The notes under the pieces: model-generated | The model's input: only the letters and a program-made list of their open reading frames with translations | Told to the model about the DNA's origin: nothing | Databases searched by the model: none | Shown here: piece by piece, positions 34,105 through 45,572 of the stretch | Layout of the letters: each line of letters begins with the position of its first letter | Position numbering within the stretch: position 1 is the stretch's first letter | Made by a program: the position numbers and the translations under genes | Assembly: GCA_944990035.1 (NCBI GenBank) | Contig: CALYLX010000069.1 | Coordinates: 62,001 to 126,000 of the forward strand | DNA length: 64,000 bases | Direction of reading: 5' to 3' | Origin: Clitopilus passeckerianus | Lineage: Eukaryota; Basidiomycota; Agaricomycetes; Agaricales; Entolomataceae

Positions 34105-35482
34105 CGACTGGGGGTGAGATGCAGGGGTGGAAGATTGAGGACGAGAGGGAACATGAGGAATCGGCGAACGATTGCGACGGTCCAGGTTTTATGCTCTCAA
34201 CACGACCCCTGAATTTAGTCTGGAGTCTGGACCAACTGTTGAACGTTTGAACACCACTACCCTGAAAGAATACAGGGATCTACATGCTAACCACAGTCAG
34301 GTAAGATATAAGGCCAAAAGACGTCAGCGGCTTCCCCGTTTGACCTCCTAAAGGAGCTCAGCGCTCAAGCCAAACGGGTGTCGTTGGCAGTAACAGAGTC
34401 ACTTGGTGATCAACATTTTTTGTGGGAACGGTGATCACGGCGATCATCACAGGCACCAAAAATACTTTGCACTTGCTATTGGGCATTTTGTCTCCACGCA
34501 CAGAAATTTAATAGACAACGAGGTTAGACGTAGGAGCATTTGAAATTTTACTGTAACATGATTATACGAAGGAGAGGGCCAATGCTCGCCTCGTATAACC
34601 AACGGGTACGCAAGCTGAAGTACGCTCAAGCTTACCTTCCGAGCACTTGGCAGTGGTACCGTAAAACAAAATCGGGTTGTCTTAATGTGAATCTCTTTCC
34701 CCTTTCTCCGCTGATCTCGAAACGGCTCACTCTTCTTTGGGTGCAGAAATGGTGATGTTTTCACATCTGAGGAGCCTTTGTCGTGGTTGGTATTAGACTT
34801 GTTGTCCTGGCAGTATCAGGTGACAGGTCCAGACAGGAGCATACGGTGGATTAACAATCGGAAACCCGTACCCAGACCTGAGTCGGTGCGTTCATCGCGC
34901 TCTCATGCATGGATGATCAGGCGACCTCTGGTCAGCGATCCAATTGACAATCAACTGTTTGGTGGGCCTGATTGAAGTCCGAGTCGTCCATCTAAAACTA
35001 CAAACGGCACACAATTCAACGTTAACGCATCGCAGATTATTCATCTGATTTTCGAAAACTCAGTATTTATCACTGTTCCCTTGGGTCGCATTAGCGCGTT
35101 ATGGAACGTACATCATCACCCTCTTCTGAAGACGAGCTACCGGCAGCCGTATGAGCCTACGAATCTACCGTATATATCATTCTTGACGCTCTCTACGAGT
35201 ATAGCTCATCGATATTCCAGACTGTGGTTTGGTCAGAGCCTTAGTACACGGCCTCTCTCCAATAAACTCATCAATTCAAACGTTCAAGATCATGGTGACT
35301 TCTCGTACTTCGAGGCGTATCGGAGGAATGCGCCTTTGAAATCCATTATCTAGAAGATGTTTGACATCGAATTGGTTCATAGCTAAGCATATCCATCGTT
35401 CCAGGGTAGTCCATGGTGTACATATTAAAAAGTTTGCCCTAAAATACATGGTATAGGTATTTTACTGAGATAAATAGTGGCC
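34105..35482. other. Intergenic, nothing supported
   Basis: About 1.4 kb. Around 35100-35240, one frame reads MERTSSPSSEDELPAAV then a stop, followed by YIILDALYEY. It may be a decayed gene piece, but I cannot assign it. Confidence 0.4.
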
Positions 35483-36375
35483 TCATGAAAGGCCTGACTG
35501 GGTGCGGAATGCTTCCCGCATCTGCCTGATAAAGGCAAAAATATCCTTTGTATCATTCAAATTTTCCACCAGAAGTGACGATGAATTGAGCGGTGGGGAG
35601 GATGTGACAACTACCAGATGAGTTAGTTCTGGGATCACACAAGGATTTGCTAATGAATACCTTTATATGTTGTCCCAGAGACGTCAATAACGAAGCTGAA
35701 CTCTTTCTCGACGTCAGATTTGTCCAGTTCGAGAAATCGTATCAGCAATCGTCCCTTTCCCATGCCTTCAATGACGCAGGATAGACAGTTTTCGCAGTTT
35801 TGAAGCTCCGGAGATAGTTGTAGGGCATGAGCACTGAGCGTTGTTCGCTCCTTGTCTCGCTCTGGTCCAGCAGTAAGTCAGTAGAACAGCTAAGGTGTAC
35901 CGAATTACACACCTCGACGAAGGTTGGCCGTTATTGCTCGGTATTCTTCTATCTCGGCCTCAATAGTCGAGCATTTATCCTTCTGAGATGCGAACTGTCG
36001 TTTGAGAGCAGCAACTGAAAGTTCAGCATCCTTTCGCTCCTCTTTCTCCCTTTCCAGCGCTAAAGAGTATGAGCTCCAGCAAAGGTCGAGGCAACCATAC
36101 AACCTACTTTCCACCAGATCTATCTCCTTGAGTTTGCATTGATTTGTTTCCGTCTCAAACGCCTGGCTCTTTTCCTGTATCCTCTTCTTCTCATTCTCCT
36201 GACTCGCTCGTCGTTCCGTTATCGTTGCTATTGCTCGATTCTTGTAATTTGTAACAGCCTTGAGAAAATTTCGTGTTGATGACTCGTACGCTTCAAGTTT
36301 AAGGTCGATCTGAGGATTTTGTTGGGCTAATATGGCCGCAAGTTGGATCTGTGGTACACGATGTACTGGCGCCAT
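35483..36375 (-). CDS. SPC25: Kinetochore protein SPC25 (NDC80 complex)
   Basis: Exons (-) 36375-35913, 35861-35661 and 35610-35483 give 263 aa. The N-terminus (VPQIQLAAIL, NPQIDLKLEAYE) leads into a long charged coiled coil (about residues 30-165; NYKNRAIATITERRASQENE, ALEREKEERKDAELSVAALK). The C-terminal globular domain (about 185-255) reads LLIRFLELDKSDVEKEFSFV, IDVSGTTYKV, SSLLVENLN and FIRQMREAF, the Spc25 Pfam domain. It pairs with SPC24 in the NDC80 complex, which ties microtubules to the inner kinetochore. An in-frame ATG at 36399 is an alternative start. It is divergent from the RBR 1 gene, with 377 bp between the start codons. Confidence 0.93.
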
Positions 36376-36752
36376 GATGGTCGTTGGCCAAGCTGTCAAG
36401 TCGCGTTGACTGTTCTGGACGCGTTCAGATTCGTGTCACGTGGTAGTGTTTCTAAGTTTGCTCCTGCTTGGCGAAAGCTTTCTGGTTCTCAATCCGATCT
36501 CCGACGCGAGCACTTTCCGAGGACTGCTCATCGTCAAGAGCGACGTCTAGCACAAAGTTTATACTATGAAGCCTTCCATACTACTCCTTTCTATGAAGAA
36601 AGCCTCGAAGCCACGCCACCTGCTTCAAATGAACACCACGAGGTAATAGACGCCCATGTCATGATCATGTGCCAACCGCTCATTTTGGTCAACGGGAAGC
36701 CAGATTCCCGATAATAGCCAGTCTCTGACGCCCTTCATCTTCTTTTGATACC
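36376..36752. promoter_or_regulatory. Divergent promoter SPC25 / RBR 1
   Basis: A 377-bp head-to-head spacer that must hold both promoters. No clear TATA box was seen. Confidence 0.4.
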
Positions 36753-38590
36753 ATGGCTGCTGCAACTTCCTCTGTTGTAGTTGGCAAGCGCACTGTATTC
36801 GCAGATGATGCTGAAAACGCTGCCTCGCTTGTCAACGCCGAACAATCCCTCACCGACATCCTGAACAATGATCAACTGAAGGGGAAGCGCCGCCAGGATC
36901 CAGACGCAGAAATGCTCGACGACGAAGAAATGGCAATCAGACTTCAATTAGAGTTCCTGCAAGATGCGTTGGACACGATGGAAGACTTCAACTATGCAAG
37001 CAACCTAGATTCGAACCCCTTTGCTTGCCATGCAGCGGATTTCGCTCGCAGCAGAGCTAGTCTGGCTTTCGCTATCAAAGCTGGGCTACCTGCATGCTCA
37101 TCTAAGCCTGATACACCAAAACCTGGTACCAGCAACGACTTTGACGATCGTCAGAGGTTAGTCTTCGTTCATAGCTCAGATGGGAATGTTCTTGATTCTA
37201 ACGGGTACGACAGGATCAACGACAACGTCAAAGCGCGTAACAGCTTTCCTCTGATTGAGGAAGAAGATGCTCAGGATACAACCACCCAGGATGAGCCAGA
37301 AGATTTGATTGTGTGGGATTGTGTACCTGCAGAAAGCAGACGAGCGAACCTCCGATATGACATCAATGTCGGCCGACCTGGTCCCTCCAGTGTGCAGGCA
37401 GATAACCCATTCGCCGAGAAGCCACGAAACGAAGATCAAGTTGTCAATTTCAGAATTCAGTGAGCACCGCTTGTTCTGCCTGCAAGACGTGGACTTACTC
37501 TCTGACAACACAGAAATCCTTCTCAACACCCCGTACCTCTCCTTACGAACCGCCAAGATAATATGGTCACGGATGAAAATATCAAGGTCTTGAAGAGGTC
37601 AGTCGAGGCTTCGTTGGGCGCATATATGCGGCTAAGTAGCTACCCTGCAGCCCCAGTGAACCACCGATGCTTCCATGGGATCTGTTCAGCAGCTCCGCAT
37701 TCAATTTCAACCAAGCTATCGACCCACCGAGCCCACAGTCAGGGTCCCTCCCAATACCACTTAGTCCTAGTTCTCACTCCAGGGCCCTTACTACCCCTGT
37801 TATCCATAGCCCTACCCATTCGACCCCAACTCGAAGTGGATCGCTTATTCCCAGCCCAGCAGCAAGCTTGCAGATGTCGCCTACCATGGCCTCCCCCAGT
37901 CCACTCAGCAGCCTGTCTGCCATGTCTTCAATCAGCAACAACAGCCCAGACCTCAGCCCAGCGGCCAGTCGGCCACAGAGCCCTGCCGATCCCGTCACAT
38001 TGCATGGCGTTCAGAATGGGTTTCCGACAATATTATGCTTTGTCTGCGGAGATCTTGTTGTGGGAGAGCCGACGCTCAAAGCACCCTGTGGACACGACCA
38101 TTGTGTCGATTGTGTCCAAGATAACGTCAACACGGCTACGACGGACGAATCTCTGTTCCCACCGAAATGTTGCAACCAAGCAATTCCAGCCGATACCCTT
38201 AGCCCATTCCTCACACGAAAACTTGAATCGACATTGACTCAGAAGCAGGTCGAATACGCAGTACCAGCCGGCTTCCGTGTCTTCTGTCCTGTTCCGACTT
38301 GTTCAGCTTTCCTTGGGTCATCAGAAAGAACCGCTGCCGACATAAAATGTTCAACGTGCGGAACGCTAGTTTGCCCCAAATGCAAACAGTACGCTCATCC
38401 GGAAGAAACTTGTGACAACAGTACGGGCGCCCATGCTTTGAAGCATCTTGCGGAGACGAAGAAATGGCAGCTGTGTCCTCATTGCAAGACGTATGTGGAA
38501 ACAACAGGAGGGTGTCATCATATGGTCTGTCGTTGTACATTGGAGTTTTGTTATTTATGTGGGGCTAAGTGGAAGACTTGTACGTGTTGA
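36753..38590 (+). CDS. RBR-type E3 ubiquitin ligase 1
   Basis: Exons 36753-37459, 37514-37597 and 37651-38590 give 576 aa. The first 350 residues are mostly acidic or Ser/Pro-rich and unstructured, with a short helix DEEMAIRLQLEFLQDALDTM like that of RBR 2-4. RING1 starts at CFVCGDLVV and ends FPPKCC. The IBR follows (CPVPTCSAFLGSS, CSTCGTLVCPKC), and RING2 is CPHCKTYVETTGGCHHMVC then CRC...FCYLCG. The cysteine in GGCHHM is the expected catalytic residue that takes ubiquitin from the E2. The protein stops at KTCTC directly after RING2. Unlike RBR 2-4, it has no C-terminal zinc extension, and it is the most distant member of the group. Confidence 0.92.
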
Positions 38591-38897
38591 TCGACAATAG
38601 TAAATGTATCGTTTTCGTAGAAAATTCTCCACTTGTTCAAAACCATCCGAGCATACATACGTCACCGCGAACATTTTCGTTCTTATCGCAGAAAACACAA
38701 CATCCGGGGGCTCATTAATCATTCTCAAAGGCCTGGATATCGAGCTCTCAGCAGTGCATTCTTATAGTTTTCGTGACTCGCTTCGTAACTACGGAGTGAA
38801 GGTGGCCACCCTTGGTCTGCGTGATCGTCTTGGTGTAGTCGCTCCTCTACTTTGGGTCATCACCTTCAGTAAGCCCCCTGGTTTGCAAGTTCTACCT
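38591..38897. other. Convergent 3' region
   Basis: About 300 bases between RBR 1 (+) and the F-box-like relic (-). No gene was seen. Confidence 0.5.
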
Positions 38898-41089
38898 TTA
38901 CCACTCCATTGAGTCCATTCCGAACTCTATACCAAGCTCCATGGCAACAGATCGAATTTCCTTCACCCTGGAACCTATATTTTGCATCTGAGCGTTGTCC
39001 TCGGCCAACTCAGTGTCGGGTAGGTGGCTCATCATTCCTAACCTTCTCCATGCCCCCTCAGATGCCCGAAGCGCATCTGGGATTTTTTCTAAAGAAGTTG
39101 GATCCGAAATCTGTTTGATCATCAACCGCGGAGGGTGGGAGGTGAATTGCTTTTGCTTTTTTGCAATTAAGATCCAACTGGCATTCCAACTGTCGACCTC
39201 GATGGATTCCAATGCATTCAGGACGGGTATTGTGGCATCCAAGGCGTGCGTTTCTGCTGGCTCTTTCAAAAATCTACATCCCTTGAAATTGATTTGCGCA
39301 AGGGTGGAGGAGGCCACTACTAGGGCAGACTGAAGGTCCTTGTTGGCAATTCCGTGTACACTCTCAAGGGTGAGGTGCTTCAGCCTGGAGGTTGGGACGT
39401 CGAAGAAGGAAAGAAATTGTTTGCTTGTCAAGAACTCGGTGTTGAGAGAAAGTTTCTCTAGACTGAAGGCGTTGCTGTAGCCTGCAGAAAACTAAGGGAG
39501 ATATCTGACGTCATTCTCAATTTATTTAGCACTCAAAACGTCGTGACTGACCTGGGATGCCAGTGTAAGGGTGTCACCGTACCCTGGACTACCGTACCGT
39601 TCAAATATCCTGTAGAACCGCTTTAGCGGCTGTCGGTCTATAAGACGCAGCGCACGTCACGTACCTCTGCCCATGCCACTCGAATTCGGTCAGTTCTACC
39701 CACTGGCTAATGGAACTTAAGACGTTGTGCAGGCGGACATAGTAGTCCGCCTTTGGCAGTAATCCATAATATTCTGTAAGTCCCACAACTTGAAATACTT
39801 CAACTTTTCTGAGACCCCCGATTGCTTCAAGGATTCCTTGACGACCAAAGATTCCTGGCGACTGAGGTATCCATAGTACTCTAAGCGAGCTTGCCAGTCC
39901 CAGAAGGGATGTGATCGAAGTGTAAAGGGTTGGGGGGTCGTTTTGTAGACTCGGTCTATCGCATTCACGATAATTGGTGATGGCGAACCGACGCATTAGG
40001 AGGGCTCTATCCTGGCGCCAATGCTGCAATGAATGCACTGTCTGTCTGAGTGTGGGGCGATCCTCGTGTTCGGGGTTGATTTGGGTGTTAGGGAAATACT
40101 TCTTGGTGCAGGTTTCGCAGTGGATTTGGAAAAACCAATCCAGAACATTCGCCCATACTTTGCAAGTCAATCCAAGTGCCATGAGATCTTTTCGCCAATG
40201 GAGTTTCGCTTCTCAACCAAGTGACAGGCTATCTCTCGGAGGATCCGAGTGGAAAATCGCAGCCCTGGATTAGAGCTAGATCCAGGTCGTGAGTTTGTGA
40301 CAACTCTATAAGTGTGCAGGAAGGCGGCAGAGTAACTCAGGTTGTTGTTCAACGATACATTGGCGCGGATCGATGATTCCAGGTAGATCAGGGTGCTGTG
40401 AGTGGAGGGGTCGATAAGATATGTGCGATCGAAGACAACGATGCTCCATTTCCCGGACAATATTTGCCTGGATGTGAGGGGTTTATAGTTCACAGTATTA
40501 ATCCATAATTCAGTGACAGAGAAGGGTACTAGGAGCGCATCCGTTGAGGTAGGTCGCCGGCGTCTACAGCGCGACAGGACGGTCCTGTATGGCACGACGG
40601 GTTGATCGTCTTTGGGTCGCGACTGTGGGTACCTACTCTCCGTGATCACCTGTGGAGGAGATTCATTTAAGTTAAGGTATACTAACAGCTCAGAATAAAG
40701 CTCATTAGGTTGCCGAGGGAGCTGTCATCAGTGCCTCTTAGAATGACGAGGCGAATGTGTGAGTGCTTATGCAAGGCACTCGAGTCCAAGTGTAGTGATA
40801 TGGCAAGGAGTCCCTGTCGATCGAATATATTCGCCCCTGGGCGAGGGGGAGCAAGCGTCTGAATAAGATAGTCGAACACGAGGCTTGTGCCGTTACTTTT
40901 CTGCATATCGAGGTGTTCGTGGAGGGTACTACTCATCGGGGTTGAACCAAGGTGACAAACGGCGAGGAGTCGAACTAAGTTTGGGTGCTTTCGTCTCCGC
41001 TTATAGTTGATCAATCGATCACGCCCTGTTGGGCCAAGCTCGTTTGACAATCGGTGGGTATCTGACGAATGGTCCATTCCAAACCGCAT
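38898..41089 (-). pseudogene. F-box-like protein 3, splice donor and frame lost
   Basis: This is a full-length relative of F-box-like 1 on the opposite strand. The N-terminal module is at 41089-40706 (SLHLDSSALHKHSHIRLVIL then RGTDDSSLGNL). At its end, the paralogues have CTA|GTGAGT, but here the sequence is CTA|ATGAGC (donor base at 40705), and the frame runs into a stop. The middle part (VPYRTVLS, WSIVVFDRTY, RILREIACHLVEKRNS) shifts frame at about 40201-40206: five bases separate the CGA and CATTGG codons where copy 1 has six. The continuation WRKDLMALGLTCKVW is in another frame. The C-terminal part (38898-39431) is open and ends GIEFGMDSMEW. Two independent lesions make it a pseudogene. 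Confidence 0.75.
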
Positions 41090-41935
41090 AGTTAGCCTTC
41101 GTGCATATCATGCGGGGGTTAGGATATGCTTGAGCACGGTCAGAATTCGGATACAAAACAATGTGTGGTAGAAAAAAGGCTTATTCATTCGCGATGAGTA
41201 GATGATCTTCACTTTCTTCTCCGAGTTCGACCCCCCTTTCTCACCTTCTTGACGTGGGTGGGTGCTTGAAATTCTTGCGCCACATGTTTTCCTACCCTTA
41301 ATGCTACCCTCCGTGCTGTTTCTCTACACGTAAATTGTAATTGGAAATCTTATGGGTTGTAATCAATGGTTCAAGGCAGCTTCACTCGCGCCGAGACTCC
41401 CCAACGGCGAAGTCTTTCATTGCATGTATATTGGTGGATTTTGACAGTCTTACCTCCCACTGAACATTGAAAGCTCAACTGTCCAATCCCGTTCATGATC
41501 AAATATCTGTTCAAACTAAACGGACCGATCAGAGCCGGGTCGTGGGAAAGTTCCGGCATATGGATTTTGCCTCCTGCCTTTTACTCGTGCATGCCAATGC
41601 GCGTACAGTCGACATACAGGACAACGTCGTAGACCAGCTACCGCACAACGTGAGGGAACCAGCTAGGAGATAGCGCCAATCTACGGATACGTAACTCCTA
41701 GCAATGGCCTTTCCATGGATTCTCGGCCTCTAAGGGGATCACGGGTTCTTCAGCCCCGTTACATTCTTCCTGCCACGACTGGCCCCGATGATAGTTGTCC
41801 TATCAAGCCGCAATCGAATCCAATTAGGTATGTGCTTAGGAATCGTGCCTATATGCGGCTCTCACGAGTCATTTTCAGTCGATATTGTCACTGGGCGAAA
41901 CGAAACGTTCTTTCGAACGGCGATCTTTGAGCACT
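41090..41935. other. Divergent spacer before RBR 2
   Basis: About 850 bases with no supported gene. An in-frame ATG at 41885 could extend RBR 2 by 17 residues. Confidence 0.45.
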
Positions 41936-43379
41936 ATGGCTTCAATTGAAACCCTACCCATCGGAGATACGGAGGACCTTGAAACTTCAAGGTTGATAGC
42001 GCAGCTTGCTCTAGAGGACTTGGAACGTCTGGACCACCAATTTGGGCGTGATCCAATCCGAGCTGCAGACATTGCATCTCAACGAGAACACTGGGAAGGC
42101 TTCCTGAGGACTATCGGCGAACATCTACGTGCCCAGCCCACGGAGAACCCAGAGGATGTACCCGAAAACGCGCCTCGTGTTCTCGCTGAGAACAATCCTA
42201 CGGATAATGCGGTTGTTTTTGCTGGCGAGGATGTACCCCTCGAATTACCTCAAGGCGGCGAGCAAGCGCCTACCCGCTTTTTCTTCACCTTTGGGGGGTC
42301 TCCTAGGTATGTAACATTGTCCAAAGACCTTTCAGTTGTCTAAATGGTAGTTATATGCAGTCCTCCAACGGAACAACCCGTTGCTGGCCCTAGTCGTAGC
42401 ACGAATGCCCACGTCCAGGTAGAAAGGGATAGGTTTGTCATTATCCCGTCTCCTTCATTCGCTTACTGACCAGGTCTTCAAAACAACAGATGTATCGCCT
42501 GCACGGACCCCATCCAAGGGCCCCACTACAAGAATACCTGCAACCACCTCTACTGCTCCAATTGCATCACGACTCTAATCAAGGCCTGTATGCGCGACGA
42601 AACCTTATACCCACCTCGCTGTTGCAACCAACCATTCATCATAGACGAGTTCCGTTCTATGCTCAACGAAGATCTCCAATCCAGGTTCACCCTCAAACGC
42701 CGAGAATACGATACCCCAGCAGATCGCCGCGTCTACTGCCCAACTCCCACCTGCTCTCGATTCCTCGGTTCTTCAGCCACAACCGACAGGGGTGTAATCC
42801 GATGCAAGGGATGCCGAACCGCTATTTGTTCCCTCTGCTGGCAGGTCGCACATGAGGTCTATCCCTGCCCAAACGACAGAGAAACCCTCGCAGTACGGGA
42901 GATGGCCAGGACCCAAGGCTGGCAGACGTGTCACCTTTGCAACGCCATCGTCGAGCTCAACCAGGGGTGTTTCCACATCACCTGTCGGTGCCGAGCTGAG
43001 TTCTGCTACCTCTGTGGTGTGCGGTGGAAGAATTGCACCTGTCCTCAATGGGATGAAGGTCGGATCGTGTATGCTGCTCAGGAGCGGGTGCAGGCAGAGG
43101 TTGGACCCAGGAGGCAGGTCAATTTCGCATTGAGGGAAGAGAGGGTCAGGATTGCGGTTCAGGTGTTGAGGAATGGCGTTAATTGTGCGGAGCATATATG
43201 GAACCAGTTCAACGGTCCTTCGAATTGCGAGATGTGCCAAGCGCATGAGCCAGTTTACAGCTACGTAAGTCAGCTTTTCTCCGGTTCTTGAGATCATTGC
43301 TGATGAGTATATGCTATAGGTTTGCCGGAACTGTGGAACGAGAGTATGTGGCCGATGTCGATTTAATCGCGTCGCCTAG
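41936..43379 (+). CDS. RBR-type E3 ubiquitin ligase 2
   Basis: Exons 41936-42306, 42361-42432, 42490-43264 and 43320-43379 give 425 aa. The N-terminus carries LETSRLIAQLALEDLE, a short helix common to RBR 2-4. RING1 runs from CIACTDPIQG to YPPRCC, and the IBR has CPTPTCSRFLGSS and CKGCRTAICSLC. RING2 is CHLCNAIVELNQGCFHITC then CRC...FCYLCG, with the catalytic cysteine in QGCFH. After CTCPQWDE comes a 120-residue tail ending in CEMCQAHEP and, in a separate 60-base exon, CRNCGTRVCGRCRFN: an extra cysteine-pair module behind RING2. It is first of three tandem copies, 460 bp ahead of the next. Confidence 0.92.
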
Positions 43380-43838
43380 GCTCTTCAATACCGTCAACAT
43401 ACCTGGCCCTTGAAACTAGACGCATATAGAAATCCTATGCATATTCTCCTTTCAATGTTTACTTCCTTTTTTGGTATCTCATGGACACTTCGTTTTTCGC
43501 TTACTTTCTGACCCTTTGTTACTATACCATTCGAAGTAATTCGTTCTTCGTACCTACCTTAGCCTCCACTTCCCTATCTTGTTACCTTCCCTACTTTCAT
43601 CAGCCATTTAGTATTCGTCCCCGAGTGCCTTGACAGCAAGCCTGATCACGAGCTTCTTTATATTGCTTCCCATTCGTTCTTCTCCCGGATAACGCCATTC
43701 TTCCTCTTGTCCTTCAAGCCAGCAGTAAGGCTACATTCCTGACTATATGCCTCACCAGCGCTCATACTGTTTTTCCTTAGCTCGATTTGCTTCCGAATAT
43801 CGTGTCTTGATTTACTGGCAACTACATCCAACCCGATC
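43380..43838. other. Spacer between RBR 2 and RBR 3
   Basis: About 460 bases with 3' UTR and promoter sequence. No gene was seen. Confidence 0.5.
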
Positions 43839-45201
43839 ATGTCAGATGCCGACGATCTTGCAATGTCAAGGCTGATCGCACAGTTGGCATTGGAGGACCT
43901 TGCGCAGTCGAACGACAACAATACCGATGATCCTGTCCAGGTTGCCACTATTGCCTCTCAGAAGGAATACTGGGAGAGCTTCCTCGTTACAATCGACGAA
44001 CATCGTTCAACCCAGGCGACTTCAAGTTTGGCTGAACGAGGAGAGGATGGTACTTCAAGAGACAGTCGACAGACGCCCCCATCTCTCGTTGCAGGGCCAA
44101 TGCAGTGTGTACTTTCGTGGATTTTTCCGAAGGCAACGTTTGCTGATGTCACACGATTCAGTCGTATCCCAGAAGAACCACATATCGCTGGCCCCAGTAC
44201 TAGCACAGGCGGCTCTGCCAACCCAACAAATGAGACAACACGACGCTCCAACAAACGATACAGGTTCGTAATGTGGCAGCTTCCTATACCTATGTAAGAT
44301 GCTGACTACCGCCTTGCAGATGTATTGCATGTACGGAAGTAATGCAAGGCGACCGCTACCAGAACACTTGCAAGCACACGTATTGTCCCGACTGCATCGC
44401 TTCGCTTGTTGAGGGATGCGTACGCGACGAAACCCTCTACCCACCCCGCTGCTGCAACGATCCTTTTGACTTCAACGCGCTATACCCATTCTTGACCATA
44501 GAGACCTACATGGCCTTTAACATAAAGCGCCGAGAGTACGAGGTTCCACCTGAACACAGACTATATTGTCCCATTCCAACTTGTTCTTGTTTCCTCGGTT
44601 CTTCGACGAGCGCCAGAGGTGCTGTCCGATGTCAGGCGTGCAGGACGCTTGCATGTGTTCGGTGCCGACAAGTGGCCCATCAAGGTCCTTGCCCAGAGGA
44701 TCAAGCAACACGGGAAGTTCGAGACCTGGCACGAAACGAACGCTGGCAAACCTGCCACCGATGCAATGCTATCGTCGAACTCAACCAAGGATGCTACCAC
44801 ATCACATGTCGGTGCAGAGCGGAATTTTGCTACCTTTGTGGTATTCCATGGAAGCACTGCACCTGTCCCCAGTGGGACGAAGCTCGTATCGTCTATGCTG
44901 CAGAGCAGCGTGTACAGGCTGAAGTCGGGCCTCGCTTGCGTATGAATGATGCCGTTCGTCGATACAGAGTCAGGCAGATGGTTGAAATCCTGCGAGATAA
45001 CCACCATTGCGAGGCTCATGAATGGGCACGAAGGGAAGTGCCCTCTCGTTGTGAAAACTGCCATAGGTTCATGCCGTGGTACATTTACGTGAGTGTACTT
45101 GATTCTGGGATCTGGAACATTGCTGATAACACGGTTGTGAACAGACGTGCCATCGGTGCAGAACTATGATGTGTGGCCAGTGCAGGTTCAATCGAGTATA
45201 A
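43839..45201 (+). CDS. RBR-type E3 ubiquitin ligase 3
   Basis: Exons 43839-44263, 44320-45088 and 45145-45201 give 416 aa. It starts MSDADDLAMSRLIAQLALED, so the helix motif is right at the N-terminus. RING1 is CIACTEVMQG...YCPDC...YPPRCC; IBR is CPIPTCSCFLGSS and CQACRTLACVRC; RING2 is CHRCNAIVELNQGCYHITC then CRC...FCYLCG. The tail ends CENCHRFMP and, in the last exon, CHRCRTMMCGQCRFNRV. Compared with RBR 2, it lacks the 72-base second exon, so the unstructured linker is shorter. All zinc ligands and the catalytic cysteine are visible. Confidence 0.92.
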
Positions 45202-45572
45202 CTACTTCCGGATCCAGTGATTCTTGAACGCAATAGGGACACGGGGCAATAGTATGCTGTTACGGTCGTGATACCCTCATGTAACCATGACGCGTCCCCC
45301 GCCTGTTCCTGCGCTACAATAATCATATTGTGTTCCAGCTAGACTCTTCTTAACGTCTTTCTCACCGTTTACTACATTAAATCCATCCTCTACCAAGCTC
45401 GGAAGTTCACCATGGAAGAACTCAGCTCTCTGCGGCGCCACATTTAAATCAGCAGGTGCCTAAGGCCTCGTGCAAACCTTATCCCACTATTCCATCAGAA
45501 TTCTTTTGGCCCCATCAACCATATATAATCCCCCCAAAAACCATTCTTCGCTCCTTGTTTCCAACCATCATC
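45202..45572. other. Spacer between RBR 3 and RBR 4
   Basis: About 370 bases with no gene. A CATATATAA stretch at about 45520 may serve as a TATA box for RBR 4. Confidence 0.4.

Noticed and set aside
35081..35353. Possible decayed gene piece (MERTSSPSSEDELPAAV, then stop, then YIILDALYEY)
   Set aside because: A single interrupted frame without similarity I can name; too little to call even a pseudogene.
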